This document shows, one piece after another, positions 55,970 through 64,000 of a DNA stretch of 64,000 bases. Both the position numbers and the translations under genes were made by a program. The notes beneath the pieces are model-generated. The model saw only the letters and a program-made list of their open reading frames with translations, was not told the origin of the DNA and made no database searches. The first letter of the stretch is position 1, and each line of letters starts with the position of its first letter. This stretch comes from Engraulis encrasicolus (lineage: Eukaryota > Chordata > Actinopteri > Clupeiformes > Engraulidae). Where the stretch lies: NCBI RefSeq assembly GCF_034702125.1, contig NC_085869.1:53124884-53188883 (forward strand), written 5' to 3'.

Positions 55970-56217
55970 GAGCATTGCACATTTATTTCCATGAATAAGT
56001 GGTACCTTCTACGTATTCTGCCCAAAATCAAGAATTTCGGCGGCCATTTTGTTTTTTGCCCATTTCATGGTCAAAAACTCAAAATTCAGCTTGGGAACCA
56101 GGCTAGCTGAATTCAGGGTACTCTAATTGTCTTAGAAAACTAGGTTCCCAACTTTTACTAAAAAATGCTTCTAACACCCTTATAAAGGGCCTTTTTCTGG
56201 AAATGCTTCTAGTCTAA
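55970..56217 (+). repeat. Right terminal inverted repeat of large transposon
   Basis: Inverted counterpart of 48533-48762; ends CTTCTAGTCTAA at 56217. Confidence 0.8.
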
Positions 56218-57466
56218 GTGTCCCCAGGACCATTAACAACTAGAAATGCACTCATAATCAGAGAGTGCAGACCTTCACCAAGGAAGCAGGTTGATAGAAT
56301 AGTTGTAGTTACACTCCATTTTTGTTTCAAGTCTTTCTTCTACCTTCTTTTTGTGGAGTTAGAAACTGGAATGTCAAAATTAGCCCTGTCCAGGAATTCG
56401 ATTTGCTGACACTAGGGGCGTCTAGATTTCTAGGCTAACAAGGATGAAGATCCCTTTGAGGAGTAAGGACTTTTCCCCCAGTTCTTCTAGAATGTTCCTG
56501 GAACACAACAGTTCCCATATAAGTCTGTGTTAAAAATCTCGCAAAGTCCTTATGCTAACGAGAACGCAACATTTTGGCAAAATTCTAATCACATATTTGT
56601 GATGGTGCTGCTCAAAGGGTTAAAAAAAAATCATGGTTCCGTTTTTTTTCATGTTTTTGAAGATTTTGACAACATTGTGAACTATATTTGCAACTCTTCA
56701 AACCTAAAGCCAATCCTTAATCAGACCTCCATCAGTTAGTTGTGATAAACTCAATACATTTACACCAATAAACACTATGTAGGGCCTATACAGTAAATTT
56801 TTGCTGTGCTGAAAAACTTTTCTGACACAGTGACACAATAAAACATAATAAAACCCACTTAAAAATGAATTCAATGTTGAATGGCTCGTAATGACGAAAA
56901 ATAGGACTTTCCATTTACGTCTTTGTGTCTATTCCTATATCGCTCTCTGGAGACTTTGACAGACACAAGGAGCACTGACAACAGGCTTATTTGTCGTTAA
57001 ATATGCAGCCAGCGAAACTGCATGCTCTGCTGCTATTATGACAGCACATGAATAATTAGTGTGTCCAGGCCATGCACAGACTATTCCTCTAAGGATGAAA
57101 AATGACCTGTGAGACTCATAGAGAAAGTCTGAAATGCCTTTTCACACTTTGCTTTTTCTCTTCTTTCTTTCTTTTTTTTCTTTTTGAACTCATCCTATAT
57201 GTTATCAACATGCGGTTCCATTGCTCAACAAGAAGCCTTTTGGTCTCCTGGCGGTGGTATCATTCACTGAATCTAAATTTGTTGTGAGCATCTTTAATAG
57301 AGTGGGATGTTGTGTGTAAAATATATAATATATGGACTTCATGTCGTGAATTCTTGATTCGGCATTGTAGCATGTCAAGCGGGTTACCAGCAAAACAGTT
57401 ACCCGTGTAATAAAATGTACAAACAACATGAAACATAATGACATACACTGTACATGTGGGCTAGGA
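56218..57466. other. Intergenic, no feature seen
   Basis: AT-rich unique sequence. Short open frames have no domain or splice support. Confidence 0.35.
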
Positions 57467-57742
57467 CAGTAGTTCTTAACCTGGAGTGCGGGCACCCCTT
57501 GGGGGTGCATCAGATATTCCAGGGGGTGCGCAGAATAACCCAAAACCCAATTTAATCAATGTTTTGGTCCCGATTTAAAGTCATCAAGGTATTGATGGAT
57601 GTCTCAAGCAAGAATCATTGTAAGTCATCACTTAAACATTTTTTTTACACGTATACCATGTAGAGATTTGGTTTGGGGGTGCGCGGTTTGTCTTGTGCAT
57701 AGGTAAGGGGGTGCTTCAAGAGAAAAAGGTTAAGAACCACTG
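57467..57742. mobile_element. hAT-type MITE, second copy of 9164-9462 family, inverted
   Basis: Ends CAGTAGTTCTTAACCTGG and AAGGTTAAGAACCACTG; the 8-mer GGCTAGGA flanks both sides (57459-57466, 57743-57750). Its reverse complement aligns over its length with 9164-9462 (shared ACAATGATTCTTGCTTGAGA). Confidence 0.9.
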
Positions 57743-57835
57743 GGCTAGGATATGCATGTACATTGGTACGTGGTTATGTCTAAACAAACTAAAAGGAACA
57801 GTAAGATAAAGTGTTATACATTTTACAAGCAGGCG

Positions 57836-57955
57836 TGCCGCCAGAAATTTTGAGCCCCATGAAAGATTTGAATTTTGGCCCCCCTCAAGGGCCCTTGTCA
57901 GTGCTGTCAGTGCTTGGGCCCTTAGAATCTGTAACCCCCCCTGGCGGCACCCGTG
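57836..57955. mobile_element. Short MITE with GTGCCGCCAG ends
   Basis: GTGCCGCCAG on the left and CTGGCGGCAC on the right are perfect inverted repeats around a C/G-run-rich interior of about 100 bp. Confidence 0.6.
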
Positions 57956-60764
57956 TTTACAGGTTTTGCAAGTTTTATACCACTGTTCTGCTATAGGCCT
58001 ATTGTAAAAACTCATATGCAGATGACACTCAGCTGGGGCCACAAACAAAACATTGGAAACAAAGTTGCCGCTACTGTGTGAGCCTGTTATTCACCATATA
58101 GGGGCTTGATGTGTCTCTGCTCATATGCACAAATTCCTGCTGCCTGTAAATTCCTGCATGTATGTAGTCCATACATTACACACACCCGGCTGCCATTGAA
58201 AGCTGAGGGCATCAGCTGATCCCCTCGTCCATTAGCTTCTCTGTGCCAGCGGTGTATCTCAATCTTCCAAGGGAAAGGGGCGGGAATGTTGCTTAGTCTG
58301 CCAAGCATGATGATATATCATCATTGTAATGCACTGCAATACTCGCTGAACAGACACTCTCTCTATATAGACTTCATGTCAACAGCTTTGAACAGCACAA
58401 ATGGTACACAAGCACCACTGATGCTCAGACTGACATGTTATCTTATTACAAGTCTGGAGCTGATCTTTTGGCAATCTGAAGATGAAAAGCAACATTTTTA
58501 TAGCCGGTGAATGAAGGACCAGAGTTTCATATCAATACATTCCCTTTGTTAGGGCTCCAATTTTTCAGCTGATATTTTTGTATAATTTCTGAGTGTGTAA
58601 CATTTAGTTTCAGCAAAGTTTTACACAACACTCTTTTATTAGGCCTCAACCCCGCTCTCCTTTTGTACACCTCAGACTCAGACCCTTTTGTACACCTCAA
58701 CGGGATGTTGTATAATTTGTCAACGACATGTTTTTTTTTGTTCTCTTTCTTTTTTTGTGTAAATTGACAGCATCCCACCGTCCATGTAAACCCAGAACTG
58801 TATACCGAGCTGTAAGCCTTTACAACACAGCCCTGCTGAAGCTTCTGCTTGTAATTGAGCAGCGTATAGCACGAAGATGAAAGAGCGCACTGGAAACCGA
58901 TGCGATCAGGCAGACAGAATATGGTAATCAACTCAAATGAGCCGTGAACACACGGGCTATGGCTGTTATCAGTGAGCGGCGATGGCGGATGGATGGATGG
59001 ATTGTGAAGAGCACTTTCAAAACCCAGCTCCCCGGCCCCACCAGCCACCACCACCATCACCAACAGCCATCCCAAAGCAGCTGCAGCCACTAGATGCATA
59101 ACATTGCTGCATTTGTGTGATCACAGGCCATATTTTTTGGCACTGGGCTATAATATAATAATGGCCTGTGATGACGAAGATGGAGGTGCTGGATTCAGAG
59201 AAAGAGAAACGCTGAGGTTATTTCATTGACGTGAGGTCTTGAATAGGTGCCTAAAAGCTTTTAGCCATAGCTCATTACAGCTCTATTCAAACCGCATTAC
59301 ATTTTCTCACCAAATAAAAATACATGTATATTGTAGCTATGAATTGATCCTCAGAGCTGTAGCAGGAACAGGTCACAGAGCATGACTCATAATGGATGTC
59401 AATGGGACCTCACACATGATCCTTGGACCATTAGCAGTTCCAGGTAGTAAAAACAGGACCACTAAGGCTACTGTAGAGCTACCATGCTTGCAGAAATAGC
59501 GCAGATGTATTTTTTTGTAATCCATGGCAACACTTGTGAGTCAGACTTGTTGGTGGGATTTCTGTTTATTCTGTTTATTTTATTGCAGGATGTGAATCAA
59601 GCTGTTTTCAATTTTCATACCCGTCCATTAGGATATGTGCGTCATGTGTTGTTTGATTAGGCATAACCACCCACAATATGAGAAGGTAGGCTACCAGTAT
59701 GTGAGAAGGCATTTACACTGTAAAGACATGTTAACATAATATGTAGCAAAGTAAAGCATCAAAGAGATATGAAAGTGAAATCAAGCAAAGGCTGATTTTG
59801 AATTTCAACACATTACGATGTGCTTTTTGTTTTGTCAAATGAGAATGAACATAAACTTGTTGCTACTGTGCCCTGTCTTCATGAAGAACAAAGCATGCAT
59901 TTAAGCATTACTCTATCTCCACTTATGAAAAGACAGATTGGTAAAAGTGCATGAGTGCACTTTTGTGGTTTAAAAGGTCTGGGTTGCTAAATAGGTCATG
60001 CAAAGATAAACATTTCCTCTTCAGACCACACGGAAGATTCAAAGAACCACATTAGCAATGCACTTATTATGTAGCCTGCATCACCTGAACTCTCAAGTTT
60101 TGTGGAGAGCTGTTCTTCTTCTGTTCATACACGATATGTGGTGACATCATTTCAACATTGATCAAGAGCGTCTCAGAAGCTCTTGGGTCAGAGTGCTTCA
60201 AAACTGGTCTCATTTGAATGCAACTGGAAATACACCAGAGCATGTTCGTTAAACAGAAGAGCTTCCTGATCCTCCTTAGCACATGTTTCACCATTCCGCT
60301 TTCAACAAAAAGTGTGGACCTCTTCACAACTCATGAATTTAAATGAAGATGCGTGATCACCTGCACAGCATCCATAGTAGCCATTACGCATAGAATTAGC
60401 ATTGGTGAGAGATGTCCTCTTCAGCCAGTCATTCTGTCCCCCATGTAGCCAGGGCCTCCCCCCTTGCGTTCCACAGTGGGCCTGCTGTTTCTCAAAACAA
60501 TTCTGTCGCCATGACGATACCTGATGACGGAGCGCTCCTGCACTTGACCATGATCAATATTCACGCCGCATTCAAATTGAGTTACAAATGCCCTTGTTGC
60601 CGAGAATGAAGCAATTAATCTTATTGTTTGTTTACCCCCTCCCCTGTGCGGGTTGACAGGTGCTCATTTGACCAGACCTAATAACAGCGGTGCATTATAA
60701 TTGATGAATTGTTTAATTATAGACCTACACCACCGCACAAAAGCTCTCCGTAATGCTTTGTAAT
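57956..60764. other. Intergenic, no supported gene
   Basis: A 190-codon minus-strand frame (58527-59099) starts with a hydrophobic, signal-like stretch but has no recognisable domain and ends in low-complexity Lys; I do not call it. The rest shows nothing definable. Confidence 0.4.
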
Positions 60765-60935
60765 GTGCCCCAGGGTCGGAGCTATAGGGGAGCAAGCAGG
60801 GCATTTGCCCCTGGGCCCAGGGCCCTCCTGTATTGGTGGTGGGGGCCCTATTGTGACCATGGCAACCCGTATGGAGGACCCAATAAGTGTCTTGCCCTGG
60901 GGCCCTATGTGCAATTGTTCCGCCACTGGTGCCCC
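60765..60935. repeat. GC-rich interspersed repeat
   Basis: Contains GCCCCTGGGCCCAGGGCCC and GCCCTGGGGCCC words with GTTCCGCCACTGGTGCCCC at the right end, a pattern of fish DNA-transposon derivatives. A related fragment occurs near 40360-40430. Confidence 0.45.
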
Positions 60936-61246
60936 ATGCTATCAAATAGATATGCAGCATCACATGCTGTGTAGGCCTCCAGAGGGGGGGACTGCAACAG
61001 CACATTGTTATATATGCTTGCCGTTATCTCTTGACAGTGTGGTTGCTTTGTTATAGTACAATGAGCTAGGGTGCGTATATGAATATGTATAACATATGGC
61101 GTGTGTGATCTATTGCAATGAGGTATTTACCATAGATGACATGTGTGGTCTCTTCATCTAATGAACCTGGTGTTTTCAGTGGTTTAGATCTGCTGCCCAG
61201 ACAGTGCACACACTCCAGTTGATTTATACTGTGTCTACTCTTTCAT

Positions 61247-61460
61247 AGACTTTCTCAAGCTTTTTTAAATGAATGCCCCCTTGGCCTCATCACAAGCATC
61301 CCAATGCCCCCCTGCCCTCATCATAAGCCTGACAACGCCCCCCCCCTATGGCAACTAAGCACTGCCCCCTCTCAGCTGTATCCTTCTCAACACCCCCCTA
61401 GAGCATCCCAACACCTCCCCTGGGGAACTGTACCGCCCCCGTTGAGAAACACTAGACTAC
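61247..61460. mobile_element. Degenerate hAT-like MITE
   Basis: ATAGACTTTCTCAAG on the left and TTGAGAAACACTAGACTA on the right are imperfect inverted repeats around a C-run-rich interior. A related fragment in the opposite orientation lies at 62050-62180. Confidence 0.45.
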
Positions 61461-62049
61461 TGCATAGTAGTGCTGGGTTTTCAAGTCCTGTGGCAGAGGC
61501 CTTTTTGCTACACAAAGCTGAGAAATTGTTACATGCTTTGTCATCCACCATGTGGGAAGACGTACAAAAAAAATCCACTCTCATGCCTGTCTCTCTACAA
61601 AAATATTATACGTATATATAGGATTTGTTCTTGGGAGAGAGACGATGATCCTCTTGACACTGCTTTTCCTCAAGGGCTGGACCTTCATTTTACCACCAGC
61701 AGCATCAGTGACGTTTCCCCATTCCTTTACCCGACCAAGCCCTCCCTCTCCCAAGCAAAGATCCCTTCCTCTCACGTCCAGCCCCCAATTGCTTACCGCG
61801 ACCTCTGGGTGCATGATGGATGAAAACAATCCCCGCATACAATCAGTCAGCAGCGCTGCCACAGGACCCCTGCAAAACGGAAAGCCTAATCCAGGGGTTG
61901 TTGACGTGGACAGGTGTTATTTATCTGTGTGTATTTGGTCCGGTACATATACACTCTGTTAAGCCACGTTGTATACTTTGGTGACATCCCTGCATTCAGC
62001 TGGAAGATTTCGAATGATTCCTCTGCACAGGGCCTTACCTAGGCCTACG

Positions 62050-62180
62050 TATATCATAGTCTTTCTCAGCTGGGGCGGTACAGCCCCCAGGGGGAGTTGG
62101 GGAGCTCTAGGGGGGCGTTTAGCAGGATAAAGCTGAGAGGGGAGTGGTGCTTAGCTGCAATTGGGGGGCATTAGTCCATT
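62050..62180. repeat. Fragment related to 61247-61460, inverted
   Basis: CATAGTCTTTCTCAGCTGGG and GGCGGTACAGCCCCCAGGGG correspond to the reverse complement of the right part of the element at 61247-61460. Confidence 0.4.
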
Positions 62181-62734
62181 TTATTTTTTAATACCAAATA
62201 CTGTAAGCATGAGATTGTGGATTTCTATCATACAGGCACTGTGTTGTGTTCAAAGACTGTTGATCTCTGAAAATCTACAATTATCATTGAGTGCTCTGTA
62301 AGTAGTATCAGTGTCAGAGTAATGAGCTATTTGAAACGTGTCATCTTGCCCCCCCCCACCCCTCTTGCCAAAACCAAAAATAATACCCTCTCTACACTTG
62401 ATCTTACAGGGAATGACTGAGTGAGTATACAACACTTGCTGAGCATGCCTTTTTTCAGTCGAGGCAGGTAGCGTTGTTTTTTTTTCATAGCTAAGGTCAC
62501 CTGTGTTTTGCTTATCGTGCAACGCTACGCCATGCCAGTGCTGCTGCTGCCGCAGAGCGAAAGTTTGCCACCACCACCTCCGAAATAACTGACAGCAGTA
62601 GTGAAGCGCTCCAGGTGCCGTCACCTGGAATCCCGCTCGGCGGAACGAGATGATGGATGACGGCTGCTTGGCTTGGCGTTCGGTGCCCAGCGACGATGAC
62701 TAAAAAAAAACGCACAGTGGAAGACTGCGGCACA

Positions 62735-62776
62735 CACACACACACACACACAGGTACAAACACACAAGCGCATCCA

Positions 62777-62816
<40 letters not shown>

Positions 62817-62825
62817 CACACACTT
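62735..62825. repeat. CA / (CGCA)n microsatellite
   Basis: A CA array, then about eleven perfect GCAC units, then CA again. Confidence 0.95.
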
Positions 62826-62929
62826 ACTGCACGCACACTTGCATGCAGGTTGTGCAGGCGGCCGAACCCATTGGGTTGCGTGGGCGAAAGCCGAAACCAA
62901 TCACCGAATCAGATGCTAGTCACATAGAA

Positions 62930-63665
62930 TCTGCTCCTCCTCTACCTCTTCCCCCACCTTGTTCTTCAACCTTTCCATCTTTTTAATACTCCCCTCTTTT
63001 TCCTACTCCTCTTATGCTCCCTCTCACCCTTCTCTTTCTCTCTTCGATTTCCTCCTCTTCCCCCACCTTGTGCTTCTACCTGTACCTCTTTTAATATTTC
63101 TCCTCTTTCTCATCCCTCTCATCCTCCCTATCTCTCTTCAACTTCCTCTTTCTCTCCATCTCTTATGCTGCCTCTCCACTTTGTGCTTCCACTGTTCCCT
63201 CTTTTCCTCTTCCCTCTCTTTAATCTCCTCCTCCTCTCCTTCTCCACCTCTTCCTCTCCTCACCTCCTCTTCTCCTCACCCCATTTCTCTCTCTCTTTTC
63301 CACCCTTTTCATCCCATAATTATCCTCTCCTCCTCCTCTTTCCCTCACTCCCCCTCCTCATTCTCTTCTCTCCTCATGCCCTTCTCTTTTTCCTCCTCTT
63401 CTCTTCCCCATCTCCCTCCTCTCACCTTCTCCTCCTCTTTCCCTCATTCCCCCTCCTTGTTCTCTTCTCTTCTCTTCTCTTCTCTTCTCTTCTCTTCTCT
63501 TCTCTTCTCTTCTCTTCTCTTCTCTTCTCTTCTCTTCTCTTCTCTTCTCTTCTCTTCTCTTCTCTTCTCTTCTCACGTTCTTCTCTTTTTCCTCCTCTTC
63601 TCTTCCCCCTCTCCTTTCTCTCACCTTCTCCTCATCCACCACCCCCTTCTGCGTCCTCCTCCTAT
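62930..63665. repeat. Long polypyrimidine tract with (TTCTC)n core
   Basis: About 735 bp on the plus strand that is almost entirely C and T, including a perfect TTCTC array of about 20 units at 63470-63573. Ser/Leu/Pro-rich open frames across it are compositional artefacts. Confidence 0.95.
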
Positions 63666-64000
63666 AAAACACCTCATAGTTGCACTCTTGCAAAGAGTGA
63701 CAAATCACAGTCTCCATTCATCTCTCATCTCCGGGGATGTGTTGGAGCATTAATGGCTATCCCACTTTAGGCAAAATGCTGATCCTTCCCTTAAAAATTA
63801 GGATCTGCACCCCCCGCCCCCAAAAAAGAAATGGATCGAGGTTGTAGCAGTGGATCAATAAACCATATGTTATTACCCTTCAGAGATCTTAGTTATGAGT
63901 TATTCATGAATCAAAGTCATCCGCGGAATCGTTGCAGATAATCAATCATGGTGGTCGATATGGAAAATGGTCTTCAGTGTATAAATTAGGACGTCCAAAG
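63666..64000. other. Window end, no feature seen
   Basis: Unique sequence without a recognisable exon or repeat. Confidence 0.3.

Larger units (their letters stand above)
48526..56217 (+). mobile_element. Large TIR DNA transposon (about 7.7 kb), nested and decayed
   Basis: Imperfect terminal inverted repeats of about 200 bp bound this region. A 36-bp block is identical between 48564-48599 and the reverse complement of 56141-56176; a 24-bp block is identical between 48639-48662 and 56078-56101 (inverted). GTGTCTCCAG (48516-48525) and GTGTCCCCAG (56218-56227) lie directly outside and may be an 8-10-bp target duplication with one mismatch. Inside are plus-strand remnants of one long reading frame (49108-50530 and 53553-53945), split by an L2 LINE and followed by a DIRS fragment. 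Without these insertions the element would be about 2.9 kb. I cannot name its superfamily; the ends exclude a simple TA-duplicating Tc1/mariner type. Confidence 0.75.

Noticed and set aside
58527..59099. 190-codon minus-strand frame with signal-peptide-like start
   Set aside because: No recognisable domain, a Lys-rich low-complexity segment, locally repeated ACACCTCA words and no splice support; most likely chance.

Overview
The window looks like teleost fish genomic DNA. Its genes have introns with GT-AG junctions. It carries very long dinucleotide microsatellites (CA/GT, GA/CT), tRNA-derived SINEs with the fish-type tail (AAGTCGCTTTGGATAAAAGC-like), many hAT-type miniature elements, an L2 LINE and DIRS remnants. 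No species can be named from the sequence alone.

Three protein-coding genes can be supported. (1) arl4c (3483-4061, minus) is an intronless 192-residue Arf-like GTPase. (2) sh3bp4 (coding span 18143-33526, minus) is an endocytic adaptor whose four coding exons join to 962 codons with every splice phase matching; a leader exon extension and a candidate first exon near 36.9 kb are also proposed. arl4c and sh3bp4 are neighbours on human 2q37 as well, so the block appears to be conserved synteny. (3) A CD300/pIgR-like immune receptor (43466-46561, plus) has a signal-peptide exon, an IgV exon, a Thr/Ser/Pro stalk exon and a membrane/tail exon, joining to 323 residues. A second possible transmembrane reading lies between two alternative splice acceptors.

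The rest is mainly repeats. 1-18 kb holds arl4c, SINEs, palindromic miniature elements and the presumed sh3bp4 3' UTR. 19.3-30.7 kb is the large repeat-filled third coding intron of sh3bp4, between coding exons 3 and 2. 34-42 kb holds hAT-type elements with perfect 8-bp target-site duplications; one of them (40813-41872) contains a second repeat with a restriction-like-endonuclease-type coding fragment. 56-64 kb is gene-poor and ends in a 0.7-kb polypyrimidine tract.

The most unusual structure is 48526-56217, a 7.7-kb element with imperfect terminal inverted repeats of about 200 bp. It carries the decayed coding region of a protein I cannot assign to a named superfamily. A 5'-truncated L2 LINE has inserted into that reading frame; the frame resumes exactly on the other side. 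A DIRS fragment with a tyrosine-recombinase C-terminus lies further downstream. This is a three-layer nest of elements.
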